NCBI GenBank assembly: GCA_900540785.1
Contig: UQHF01000032.1
Location: 1 to 43,564 of the forward strand
Length of the DNA stretch: 43,564 nt
Origin: an uncultured Blautia sp.
GTDB taxonomy: Bacteria; Bacillota; Clostridia; Lachnospirales; Lachnospiraceae
Reading direction: 5' to 3'
The notes below the pieces were generated by a model that was not told where the DNA came from, made no database searches, and was given only the letters and a program-made list of their open reading frames with translations. The stretch's first letter is position 1. Each line of letters opens with the position of its first letter. Made by a program: the position numbers and the translations under genes. Positions 1 through 7,727 of the stretch are shown piece after piece.

Positions 1-262
1 TTTATCATAGAAGACCTTTATAGTGTTTAATTTACAGAAATTTTTTCACAGGCTCGTGTTTTATAAAAAAATTTGGAAGAATTTTTTGTTTTTTAATCAG
101 AAAGAGGCATTTTATAAAAAAATTAAATTTCCAGCATCAGAAATTTCTTTTTTCTCATTGGCACTGACAACTTTTTCGAATACACTCCTGTTTTTGACAG
201 TTTGCATCTAAGTTAGCAATATTTTTATAAAAGTGACTGTCAAACGCCTCCGGAAAAAGACC
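1..262. other. AT-rich intergenic stretch without a convincing gene
   Basis: No supported gene is seen upstream of the YitT promoter. A 62-codon open frame at 23-211 has no ribosome site and an AT-driven composition, so it is not called. The stretch contains two copies of a TTTTATAAAAAAATT-like string (about 59-74 and 110-125) and a perfect 9-bp inverted repeat at 193-201 and 236-244. A gene ending before the window may use it as its downstream region. Confidence 0.6.
193..244. repeat. Perfect 9-bp inverted repeat upstream of yitT
   Basis: TTTGACAGT at 193-201 is mirrored exactly by ACTGTCAAA at 236-244, separated by 34 bases. It lies just upstream of the yitT promoter. It could be a widely spaced operator or a long-loop hairpin at the end of an upstream transcript. 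There is no T-run typical of a terminator. Confidence 0.5.
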
Positions 263-291
263 TTTACATTTAAGCCGGGAACAGTTATAAT
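263..291 (+). promoter_or_regulatory. SigA-type promoter for the yitT transcript
   Basis: TTTACA at 263-268 and a perfect TATAAT at 286-291 are separated by 17 bases, which predicts a start near 298. This is one of the best promoter matches in the window. Confidence 0.75.
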
Positions 292-306
292 ACAGAACAG
301 AACAAG

Positions 307-352
307 AGCAGCAGCGAATTATATCTGGAAAGATGATTCGCCGCTGCTTTTT
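307..352 (+). terminator. Leader hairpin with T-run (attenuator or tiny RNA terminator) before yitT
   Basis: A 13-position stem (307-319 with 336-348, one A-C mismatch) continues into an inner ATCT/AGAT stem capped by GGAA, and a run of five T follows at 348-352. It begins only about 9 bases after the predicted transcription start and ends about 40 bases before the yitT start codon. It therefore sits between promoter and gene and should limit read-through. Confidence 0.65.
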
Positions 353-390
353 AAATTTTGCAAACATTTACTTACAAGGGAGGGTCTTAC

Positions 391-1287
391 ATGAAAAACG
401 AAAAAATAAGAGAGGTTGCCACAGATATTTTTGTGGAGATTCTGGGAAGTCTTCTGATTGCTCTGGCGCTTTATAACTTTGCGCTGGAAGCAAAATTTCC
501 AATGACCGGATTTTCCGGAATCTCCATGATACTTTACCGGCTTTTTGGACTGCCCATCGGTCTTACTACTATTTTTCTGAATATTCCGGTGGCGCTTCTC
601 TGTTATAAGCTTCTTGGAAAAGGTTTCTTTTTTCGCTCCATCAGATGTATGATCATTTCATCTGTATTTATCGATTATATTGCGCCTCTTTTTCCAGTGT
701 ATCAGGGAGAAAGGCTTCTTGCCACCATTTGTACCGGCGTGTTGGGCGGACTTGGGTATGCCATGATCTATATGCGTAACTCCTCTACAGGAGGTTCTGA
801 TTTTATTATCATGGCTGCAAAAGCGCTGCGTCCTCATCTTTCTCTGGGGAAAATTGCCTTTCTTTCCGATGTGGGAATCATTCTTGCGGGCGGAATTATT
901 TTTAAGGACGTAGACGGTATTATTTACGGTATGATCATCAACTACATTTTTGCCATTGCCGTAGATAAGGTAATGTATGGAATCAACGCAGGAAAACTTA
1001 CTCTGATCGTGACAGACAAGGGACCGGAGATTGCCAAAAAGATCGACGATACCTGCGGAAGAGGAACCACGATCATCAAGGCAAAGGGCGGATACCAGCA
1101 GGACCACAGAGATGTGGTAATGTGTGCATGCAGTACGAAGGAAATGTACATGGTAGAAAAGGCTGTGAAAAAAGTAGACCCGATGGCGTTTACGATTATT
1201 ATGGAATCAAATGAGGTGCTCGGAGAGGGCTTTAAAAATACAAGGGTGGCAGAGATTCCGCCGTCAAAACAGAAAAAGGAATCGTAG
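391..1287 (+). CDS. YitT family membrane protein
   Basis: The 298-residue product has several hydrophobic segments in its first 190 or so residues (YitT_membrane/DUF161-like). A soluble C-terminal DUF2179-type domain follows, starting around the GKLTLIVTDKGPEIAKKID stretch. The family is common in Firmicutes and its transport or sensing role is not established. The start is ATG 391, behind a GGGAGGG ribosome site at 379-385; longer upstream reading is unsupported. The next gene, an MFS transporter, begins 4 bases after the stop, so the two are probably cotranscribed. Expression is likely governed by the promoter and hairpin at 263-352. Confidence 0.85.
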   Translation: MKNEKIREVATDIFVEILGSLLIALALYNFALEAKFPMTGFSGISMILYRLFGLPIGLTTIFLNIPVALLCYKLLGKGFFFRSIRCMIISSVFIDYIAPLFPVYQGERLLATICTGVLGGLGYAMIYMRNSSTGGSDFIIMAAKALRPHLSLGKIAFLSDVGIILAGGIIFKDVDGIIYGMIINYIFAIAVDKVMYGINAGKLTLIVTDKGPEIAKKIDDTCGRGTTIIKAKGGYQQDHRDVVMCACSTKEMYMVEKAVKKVDPMAFTIIMESNEVLGEGFKNTRVAEIPPSKQKKES

Positions 1288-1290
1288 ACC

Positions 1291-2466
1291 ATGAAAGATG
1301 GGTGTGATAACAGAAAGAACAGAAATTTGTTTTTATTATGTTTGACAAAATTTCTTTCCGGGTTTGCCGGATATATATATGATATAGGCATTGTGATTTA
1401 TCTGTTTCAAAAAACAGAGTCTGTTGCGGTAATAGGAGGATTTTTTGTTTCACAGTTTCTTCCCGCATTTATTATTTTGATGACGGGAGGAATCATTGAC
1501 AGATATAATAAAAAAATTCTGATGATTTTCAGCAATGCTGTAAAAGCAGTTTTAATGCTTATTTTATTATTGAATCAGGAAATATGGTGTATTTATATCG
1601 TTACATTTTTGATGAATCTGATTCTGGAATTTGAGAGTAGTACGGTCAGCGCTCTGATGGTTCATGCTTTTGCAAAAGAAAAATTATTCAAAGCAGCTTC
1701 CGTGGTTAATTTTCTGGATTCTTTTTCTATGATAGCAGCTCCTTTATGTGCTTCCGTCATAGCGCTTTATTTTCAGGTGAACATGAATCTGGTAATAAAC
1801 TCTGTGTTGTTTATAGCAACGGCATTTTTTTATGGATTTTTAAAAGTCAGAAGCGTAAAGCGGGAAAAAGAACAGCCTAAAAAAATAGCAGGGGGTTATA
1901 GAGAGATTATAGGAAACAGGCGTATTTTAAAAAATGTAGTTTTCTGGAATATTTTTATGTTTTGCATAGGTCTTGCGTCTCCACTGGAAATCAGTATAAT
2001 AGAGGAAACGCTTAAAATGCCATCTCACTGGTATGGAATTGGAAATGCGGCAGAAGGTGTAGGAATGCTGACTGCCTCATTTTTCATTTTGCATAAAATG
2101 AAAAAAATGTGTCCTTCTTCTATAATTAGTGCAGGGCTTTTCAGCGCGGCGTTCAGTTACGTTGTGATTGGAATATCTGGAAATATAGGAATGTATTTTA
2201 TAGGCGCTTGTCTGGTAGGAGTTACCTCGACTTTTTGTCCCCTTGGATTTAAAACAGAAATGCAGATAGAAAGTCAGCCGGAAGTAATAGGCAGAACTTT
2301 TGCAGCTTCACGATTTATGATTTTAGTGTTTAGAATGGCAGGCTCGCTGATGGTGGGACAGATTCTGAAAATCTGTAATATCCGTATTGTATATATAGGA
2401 ATTGCTGCGCTTTTATTTGGGACGGCTTTTCTTTACAGAAGTTATATGGAAAATAGAAAAAGCTGA
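1291..2466 (+). CDS. MFS transporter
   Basis: The 391-residue polytopic protein has about twelve hydrophobic segments. The loop between segments 2 and 3 reads GGIIDRYNKK, the classical major facilitator signature G-x3-D-(R/K)-x-(G/N)-(R/K)-(R/K). Overall it resembles the MFS_3/enterobactin-exporter-like group, which often moves drugs or siderophores, but the substrate cannot be read from the sequence. It follows yitT after 3 bases, with an AAGGAA-type ribosome site inside the end of yitT. Base composition is more AT-rich than in yitT. The convergent downstream gene shares a hairpin terminator with it. Confidence 0.85.
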   Translation: MKDGCDNRKNRNLFLLCLTKFLSGFAGYIYDIGIVIYLFQKTESVAVIGGFFVSQFLPAFIILMTGGIIDRYNKKILMIFSNAVKAVLMLILLLNQEIWCIYIVTFLMNLILEFESSTVSALMVHAFAKEKLFKAASVVNFLDSFSMIAAPLCASVIALYFQVNMNLVINSVLFIATAFFYGFLKVRSVKREKEQPKKIAGGYREIIGNRRILKNVVFWNIFMFCIGLASPLEISIIEETLKMPSHWYGIGNAAEGVGMLTASFFILHKMKKMCPSSIISAGLFSAAFSYVVIGISGNIGMYFIGACLVGVTSTFCPLGFKTEMQIESQPEVIGRTFAASRFMILVFRMAGSLMVGQILKICNIRIVYIGIAALLFGTAFLYRSYMENRKS

Positions 2467-2469
2467 AAA

Positions 2470-2507
2470 AATCCCCCTTTCCAAATAATATAATGGAGAG
2501 AGGGATT
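2470..2507. terminator. Bidirectional terminator between convergent genes
   Basis: AATCCC (2470-2475) pairs with GGGATT (2502-2507), and the stem continues inward through CTTTCC/GGAGAG with one mismatch. A-rich sequence on the left and T-rich sequence on the right allow use from both strands. It separates the MFS gene from the minus-strand secreted protein gene. Confidence 0.7.
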
Positions 2508-2524
2508 TTGTTTAAAGCGAAAGT

Positions 2525-4174
2525 TTAAGCTGCTGCTGCGGTATCTGCAGGAGCCTCTGTCTCTGCGGGAACTTCTGCACCAGGTTCCTCTGTATAGGCT
2601 TCTCCTGCTGTGTCTCCGTATAAGAGAGCCATCAGAAGCTCTTCCGGCATACCGGCTGTGAGAAGGTTGTTTAATACAGGTTCGAGGTTTAAAGTTGCGG
2701 CAAATCCATTCATAGATGTTTCATCACTTGCGTCATATACGTTTTCCAGAGCGGATAGATCCGGGATTTCCATGTCACTGGAAGAAACCATATTTATGTC
2801 AAGGGTTGCCAGGGCTGTATCACTTGATACAAGAGAAAGAGAGTATTTCTGTTCTGCTGCCTGAATATTTAAATCTGCGTCCAGAGTAAAGGCGGACAGC
2901 ATGGAATATAATTCTTCATTTGCGCCTGCAAGTCCTTCGGCTGCTTTAAAGCTGTATTTTCCGATAATAGAACCGGATTTTGCGGCTTCTGTGTCATAAC
3001 CTGTTACATTTACATGGAAGAGAATGTCGTTGTTATAGTGGAGTGTGTACATTCCGTCTAATTTTCCGTCGGTGATGGTTCCGCTTCCCTGGAGATCTAA
3101 GTAATTGGTGCCATCAGAGAAGGAGATGATAAGACCGCTGTTGTTATCCTGTTTTGGATTCTGATAAACAAAACTTACTACAGAGTCTTCCCCTGTCTGT
3201 GGGTCTGTTCCTCCAAAAACAGAGGTTTCAAAACCGGCAGTTTTCCCATTTTCATCTTTCCATACAGAGAAGGTTAAGAAGCCTTCCTCGTCAGAGGGAA
3301 CCTCATCGCCGCCGGAGGATTCAAGTGATTGAATCAAATAATCGTAAAGATTTTCTTCCGGTGAATAAATTTCACTGAAATGATCAAGAAACTCTTTTAA
3401 TCTGGTATCTTCTTTTGCGGCAGCGGCTAGATCTTTACCCATGTTGTTAATTGTGGAAGGAAGGTAATATCCTGTATATCTGGTACAGTTTTGTTCTGCG
3501 CCGGACGCGTATAAGGATTCTTCTACGGTTTCGACTTCATCTGCCTTGTCGATCAGAATAGAACCATAATGATTTAAAAAGTCTTCTATATCTGCAGCAG
3601 AAGGCAGGGTTTGCATATATTCGCTCATGGAAAAATTTTCCGGAAGGATAAGGGAATCTTCTCCGGTATCTATATCCGTATCTTCTTCAAGTTCTCCAGC
3701 TAATAATTCATCTCCTCCATAAATGTAGCCATCAGAGATAGTTGGTATATTCATATATACATCGTTTGTAATCATATCCATATACGCATTGACAGGACAG
3801 ATTTCTGTGTCATTTAATTGAATATCATATTGGACTCCCAATATATTGTTTTTGAGCTTTTGATCCATAGCAAGAGAAATCTTGGAAAGCCATGACATAT
3901 CTATGCCCACCAGACTGCTTAACATAGGAGCTACACTTGGATCAATGGAAAGTCCCAGGTTCATTTTTACACCGAAGGAGTCGGCGTTCGTATCGACAGC
4001 AGACATAGAACTTTCGTATTTTTTGGCAATATCCTTTGCAAATCCGGCAAGGGAATCCTTTGCCTGTGTTTTGTAGTCGTCTTCTGCCCATACAGAAACA
4101 GGGGCGGCGGAGATACAAAGGGCAGCAGCAGTAAAAACAGCCGCAGATTTTCTGATTAAGTGTTTTTGCTTCAT
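2525..4174 (-). CDS. Secreted protein of unknown function
   Basis: The predicted 549-residue protein starts MKQKHLIRKSAAVFTAAA and has a Sec signal peptide with a likely cleavage after the VWA of residues 28-30. There is no lipobox. The mature part is acidic, with alternating beta-rich stretches and several references to repeated aromatic/Gly patterns, and it ends in an Ala/Glu/Pro-rich tail. No recognised catalytic motif was found. It resembles large exported proteins of Lachnospiraceae that are annotated as hypothetical. The start at 4174 has an AAGGAGGA ribosome site and a promoter at 4228-4256. It is a single-gene unit. Confidence 0.75.
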   Translation of the reverse strand: MKQKHLIRKSAAVFTAAALCISAAPVSVWAEDDYKTQAKDSLAGFAKDIAKKYESSMSAVDTNADSFGVKMNLGLSIDPSVAPMLSSLVGIDMSWLSKISLAMDQKLKNNILGVQYDIQLNDTEICPVNAYMDMITNDVYMNIPTISDGYIYGGDELLAGELEEDTDIDTGEDSLILPENFSMSEYMQTLPSAADIEDFLNHYGSILIDKADEVETVEESLYASGAEQNCTRYTGYYLPSTINNMGKDLAAAAKEDTRLKEFLDHFSEIYSPEENLYDYLIQSLESSGGDEVPSDEEGFLTFSVWKDENGKTAGFETSVFGGTDPQTGEDSVVSFVYQNPKQDNNSGLIISFSDGTNYLDLQGSGTITDGKLDGMYTLHYNNDILFHVNVTGYDTEAAKSGSIIGKYSFKAAEGLAGANEELYSMLSAFTLDADLNIQAAEQKYSLSLVSSDTALATLDINMVSSSDMEIPDLSALENVYDASDETSMNGFAATLNLEPVLNNLLTAGMPEELLMALLYGDTAGEAYTEEPGAEVPAETEAPADTAAAA

Positions 4175-4227
4175 ACGTTGTCCTCCTTGAAATAGGATTA
4201 TATAAAATATAAATAAGTGATAGGGAG

Positions 4228-4256
4228 ATTCTATCATGAAAAATGACAAAATTCAA
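4228..4256 (-). promoter_or_regulatory. Promoter of the secreted protein gene
   Basis: Read on the minus strand, TTGAAT (4256-4251) and TAGAAT (4233-4228) are separated by 17 bases. A TG dinucleotide lies just ahead of the -10 box. The resulting leader is about 50 bases. Confidence 0.6.
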
Positions 4257-4307
4257 CAAAAAAATTAAAGGAGAAACAAGAAAAATGTAGAATTTTATAT
4301 GAGCAGA

Positions 4308-4338
4308 CAGAAGCATTCTGAATCCAGAAGTGCTTCTG
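4308..4338. terminator. Strong hairpin at the end of the ABC importer operon
   Basis: CAGAAGCA (4308-4315) pairs with TGCTTCTG (4331-4338), and the inner TTCTG/CAGAA stem closes on a four-base loop with one bulged G. It lies 30 bases beyond the permease stop. The T-run on the minus strand is poor, so termination strength is uncertain. Confidence 0.5.
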
Positions 4339-4369
4339 CCTCGTTCTTATATATGAGAAGGCAAACCGG

Positions 4370-5167
4370 TCAGAGATGTTTCCGGTAGCGTTTTTCTATA
4401 AATCCCAGTATGCCGTATAAAGTCATGGCAATTACACAGAGGATAAAAATGGAGGTAAGCATCCAGTCAAGCTTAAATGTCTGACTTCCGTAAATAATAA
4501 GGTATCCAAGTCCCTGTCTGGCGCCTATAAATTCCCCTATGATGACGCCGACAAGGCACAGACCGATGTTTACCTTCATAATACTTAAAATCAGAGGTAT
4601 GGAAGAGGGAAGTACAATTTTGAAAAGTTCTTCCTTTTTTCCGCCTCCCAGTGTATTTACCAGCTTTCGTTTTTCAGGGTCAACTTCCTGAAAGCCGGTG
4701 TACAGGTTGATAACTGTGCCAAAAATGGCAACGGACATACCGGCAACTACAATGGTGCGCTGATTTGCCCCGAGCCATACAATAAGAAGCGGGGCAAGGG
4801 CAGATTTTGGAAGACTGTTCAATACTACGAGATACGGTTCACAGATTTTGGAAAGTTTCGGCATTCCCCACATAAGGACGGCAGCTCCGGTTCCGAATAT
4901 CACAACAAAGAGGAAGCTGAGAAGCGTTTCTTTTAATGTGACGGCAATGTGAGTAAAAAGCTCTTCTTCCAGCCACATATGGCGGAAAGAAAGAACAATC
5001 TGGGAAGGGCTTGAGAAGATGAAGGAATCAATGACTCCCGTTCTTGCGCTTAATTCCCAGGAAATCAGAAAAACAATGAAAATCAGGCATCTTGCTGTAA
5101 GAATAAACTGTCTTTCCCGTTTTTTTGCAGCGAGAAAATTCATCTGAGCGGGAGAGGGTTCATTCAT
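4370..5167 (-). CDS. ABC importer permease (SsuC/TauC/ThiX-like)
   Basis: The 265-residue membrane protein belongs to the BPD_transp_1 family. A cytoplasmic N-terminus is followed by about six membrane segments and the permease coupling region around NTLGGGKKEELFKIVLPSSI. The family imports sulfonates, taurine, nitrate or pyrimidine/thiamine precursors. Its start overlaps the end of the ATPase gene by 8 bases, indicating translational coupling. No substrate-binding protein lies on either side, so the substrate cannot be deduced from context. Confidence 0.85.
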   Translation of the reverse strand: MNEPSPAQMNFLAAKKRERQFILTARCLIFIVFLISWELSARTGVIDSFIFSSPSQIVLSFRHMWLEEELFTHIAVTLKETLLSFLFVVIFGTGAAVLMWGMPKLSKICEPYLVVLNSLPKSALAPLLIVWLGANQRTIVVAGMSVAIFGTVINLYTGFQEVDPEKRKLVNTLGGGKKEELFKIVLPSSIPLILSIMKVNIGLCLVGVIIGEFIGARQGLGYLIIYGSQTFKLDWMLTSIFILCVIAMTLYGILGFIEKRYRKHL

Positions 5168-5927
5168 TTCCGTTCAGCTCCTTCCATATGAGATTAAAAT
5201 AAGATTTGAAATCGGGTGCATTTCTTGAGGAAAGGGGCGTACGGTTTTCTATATCCAGATGAATGGGAACGATGTTTTTTACAGAAGCAGGTCTGGCTGT
5301 GAGAATTAAAATCCGGTCAGCCATGCTGATTGCTTCTGAAATATCGTGTGTCACAAGAATTGCCGGCTTTTTTGCTTTTTTCAGGATTTTTCCAATGTCG
5401 TCGCTGACATTAAGGCGTGTCTGATAATCAAGAGCGGAAAACGGTTCATCTAAAAGAAGAAGGTCCGGCTTCAGCGCGAGGGTGCGGATAAGTGCAGCGC
5501 GCTGCCGCATTCCGCCGGAAAGTTCGGCAGGTTTTGCGTTACGGAATTTGTCAAGCCCGTAGGATGCAAGCATTTCTTCTACATAGGCAAGTTTTTCAGG
5601 CGTCAGTTCTTTTCGGATTTCCAGACCGAGAAGGACATTTTTGTAAATGGTTCTCCATTCCAGAAGATGGTCCTTCTGAAGCATGTACCCGATTCTTGAA
5701 TTTCCCTGTGATACAGGAATGCCGTCCATGAGGATTTCGCCCTGCTTTGTTTTTAAAAGCCCTGCGATCAGGTTTAAAAGCGTGGATTTTCCACAGCCGG
5801 AAGGACCGACAATGGCGAGAAATTCTCCGGGCATCAACTGAAAGGATATATGAGAAAGGGCTTTGATTTCCCCGTTAATACTGTGATACGTGAGACTGAT
5901 GTCCCGTACTTCCAGAAGTGGTTTCAA
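5160..5927 (-). CDS. ABC importer ATPase (SsuB/TauB-like)
   Basis: The 255-residue nucleotide-binding protein has Walker A GPSGCGKST, the signature LSGGMRQRAALIRTL, Walker B LLLLDEP and the switch histidine in ILVTHDISEA. It powers the overlapping permease. A TTG start at 5927 is preferred because GGAGG (5936-5940) lies 8 bases upstream of it. An in-frame ATG at 5942 overlaps that ribosome site and has no site of its own. The gene is divergent from the LPG-synthase-like gene, and a perfect inverted repeat lies between them. Confidence 0.85.
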   Translation of the reverse strand: MKPLLEVRDISLTYHSINGEIKALSHISFQLMPGEFLAIVGPSGCGKSTLLNLIAGLLKTKQGEILMDGIPVSQGNSRIGYMLQKDHLLEWRTIYKNVLLGLEIRKELTPEKLAYVEEMLASYGLDKFRNAKPAELSGGMRQRAALIRTLALKPDLLLLDEPFSALDYQTRLNVSDDIGKILKKAKKPAILVTHDISEAISMADRILILTARPASVKNIVPIHLDIENRTPLSSRNAPDFKSYFNLIWKELNGNE

Positions 5928-5954
5928 ATAATACACCTCCATTTTCGTATATTT

Positions 5955-5984
5955 TATCATATGCTTTTGCATGGCGATATGATA
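5955..5984. promoter_or_regulatory. Inverted repeat across a divergent promoter region
   Basis: TATCATAT (5955-5962) and ATATGATA (5977-5984) form a perfect 8-bp inverted repeat with a 14-base spacer that holds a smaller GC/GCAT-type pairing. The right arm runs into TGATATACT (5980-5988), an extended -10 box for the plus-strand genes. This geometry fits an operator acting on both divergent units. Confidence 0.5.
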
Positions 5985-5997
5985 TACTAAAGCTGAA

Positions 5998-6019
5998 ATG
6001 CCGAAATCCGGCGTTTTTT
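5998..6019 (+). terminator. Short hairpin and T-run in the leader of the phospholipid operon
   Basis: ATGCCG (5998-6003) pairs with CGGCGT (6009-6014) over a 5-base loop, and T-run 6014-6019 follows directly. It lies just downstream of the predicted start, so it could be a weak attenuator. The stem is short. Confidence 0.35.
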
Positions 6020-6044
6020 GGGAGGAGATGAAAGAGGAAAATGA

Positions 6045-7097
6045 ATGATGGATAAGAAAAAAGCAATTATAAATCTGTTGTTTTTACTGACAGTTTTTGG
6101 TCTGACCATGTATTTTGTTTTTCGTGGAAAGGATGTAAAGGAAATTTTAGCTGCTGCCCGCACCGCAGATAAAGGGTATCTTTTTCTGTCTCTTGTCTGT
6201 GTGGTGCTGTTTATTCTGGGAGAGTCGGTTATTATTTACTATATGATGAAAAGTCTGGGTGCAAAGGTAAAAATGGGACATTGCGCACTTTATTCCTTTG
6301 TTGGATTTTTCTTCAGCTGTATTACGCCTTCTGCTACAGGAGGCCAGCCCATGCAGATTTATTATATGAAAAAGGATAAGCTGCCCATTCCCGTTACTGC
6401 GCTTGTGCTTATGATCGTGACCATTACGTACAAGGCGGTGCTGGTAGTTATCGGCATTGGAGCATGTATTCTGGGAAGAGGATTTCTGAGAGCATATATG
6501 GGAAAGCTGATGTGGGTATTTTATCTTGGAGTGGGATTAAATATATTTTGTGTAAGCTTTATGCTGATTCTTGTATTTGCACCGGGTCTTGCAAAAAAAC
6601 TTATGGTAAAAGGAATGAAGCTTCTGGAAAAAATTCATCTTATGAAACATAAGCCGGAGCGTCTTTGTAAGCTTGAAGCGTCTATGGATCTGTACCATGA
6701 GACGGCGGCGTTCTGGGCGGAACATAAGAGAATTATGGCAAATGTATTTCTGATCACCTTTGTGCAGCGGATCATACTGTTTACCATCACATACTGGGTT
6801 TACCGTGCAATGGGATTTCATACATATGGGATTTTCACGGTAACGCTTCTGCAGTCTGTGATTTCCGTTTCTGTGGATATGCTTCCCCTTCCCGGGGGCA
6901 TGGGAATCAGTGAAACGCTTTACATGGTAATGTTTACACCTGTATTTGGAAAGGCAATGCTGGCGTCTATGGTCTTGAGCAGAGGGATTTCCTATTACGG
7001 TCAGCTTTTTATCAGTGCAGTGATGACCTGTGCGGCGCATTTTATGATCGGGAGAAAAACAGGAGAAAAAGAAAAAGGAGGGAGCCCCGTATGTTAG
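6045..7097 (+). CDS. YbhN/UPF0104-type lysylphosphatidylglycerol synthase-like membrane protein
   Basis: The 350-residue integral membrane protein carries the LPG_synthase_TM (flippase-like) domain. Characteristic elements are the GxxFSxxTPSATGGQPxQ-like stretch near residues 93-105 and the later PLPGGMGISE motif. In MprF this part translocates aminoacylated phospholipids; stand-alone versions are presumed lipid transporters. There is no aminoacyl transferase domain. The start is ATG 6045 (6048 is also possible), with AAAGAGGA as the ribosome site. It overlaps pssA by 7 bases, and together with psd suggests a membrane-lipid operon. Confidence 0.85.
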   Translation: MMDKKKAIINLLFLLTVFGLTMYFVFRGKDVKEILAAARTADKGYLFLSLVCVVLFILGESVIIYYMMKSLGAKVKMGHCALYSFVGFFFSCITPSATGGQPMQIYYMKKDKLPIPVTALVLMIVTITYKAVLVVIGIGACILGRGFLRAYMGKLMWVFYLGVGLNIFCVSFMLILVFAPGLAKKLMVKGMKLLEKIHLMKHKPERLCKLEASMDLYHETAAFWAEHKRIMANVFLITFVQRIILFTITYWVYRAMGFHTYGIFTVTLLQSVISVSVDMLPLPGGMGISETLYMVMFTPVFGKAMLASMVLSRGISYYGQLFISAVMTCAAHFMIGRKTGEKEKGGSPVC

Positions 7098-7708
7098 GGT
7101 TTTATGATTATACAGTAGTTCTTACTTACATAAGTCTTGGAATTTCCATTCTGGGAATTACAAGAGCGCTTCAGGGAGATTTCAGAATGGCAATTTTCTG
7201 TCTGGCGCTTTCCGGACTTTGTGATATGTTTGATGGGAAAATTGCAAGAACAAAGAAAAACAGAACAGAGGATGAGAAAAAATTTGGGATTCAGATTGAT
7301 TCTCTCTGTGATGTGGTGTGTTTTGGCGTGTTTCCGATCATGATCTGTTACAGTCTTGGAATGAAGGGATGGGCAAGTATTCTGGTGCTTGTTTTTTATG
7401 GAATTGCCTCGGTTATCCGGCTTGGATATTTTAATGTAATGGAAGAAAAAAGACAGCAGGAGACAGCGGAGGTAAGAAAGTATTATCAGGGACTTCCTAT
7501 TACGTCTATGGCGATCATTCTGCCGTTTATTTATCTGATCCGCCGTTCCTGGGGAAGTCATTTCCTGTTTTTTACTCATGTTGCAGTGGTTGTTGTGGGA
7601 ATTTTGTTTATCAGCGACATTAAAGTAAGAAAACCGCAGAATCCGGGAATTATGATTCTTGTAGGGCTGGTTGCCCTTGCCATTGCAAGAATGTTCCATC
7701 TGTTCTGA
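7091..7708 (+). CDS. pssA: CDP-diacylglycerol-serine O-phosphatidyltransferase
   Basis: The 205-residue membrane enzyme joins CDP-diacylglycerol and L-serine to give phosphatidylserine and CMP. The CDP-alcohol phosphatidyltransferase motif D-G-x2-A-R-x(n)-G-x3-D-x3-D is visible as DMFDGKIAR followed by FGIQIDSLCD. The spacer is longer than the usual 8 residues (KKNRTEDEKK), as in Gram-positive PssA. Several membrane segments follow. The start at 7091 has an AGGAGGG ribosome site inside the previous gene. The psd gene directly downstream confirms the phosphatidylethanolamine pathway and favours serine over other alcohols as substrate. Confidence 0.88.
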   Translation: MLGFYDYTVVLTYISLGISILGITRALQGDFRMAIFCLALSGLCDMFDGKIARTKKNRTEDEKKFGIQIDSLCDVVCFGVFPIMICYSLGMKGWASILVLVFYGIASVIRLGYFNVMEEKRQQETAEVRKYYQGLPITSMAIILPFIYLIRRSWGSHFLFFTHVAVVVVGILFISDIKVRKPQNPGIMILVGLVALAIARMFHLF

Positions 7709-7727
7709 GAGAAGAAAGGGGAAGAGC

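Noticed and set aside
23..211. 62-codon open frame at the left end
   Set aside because: It has no ribosome site, AT-driven Phe/Lys composition and no family.
5928..5942. ATG at 5942 as start of the importer ATPase
   Set aside because: The ATG is part of the GGAGG ribosome-site region, which fits the TTG at 5927 much better.
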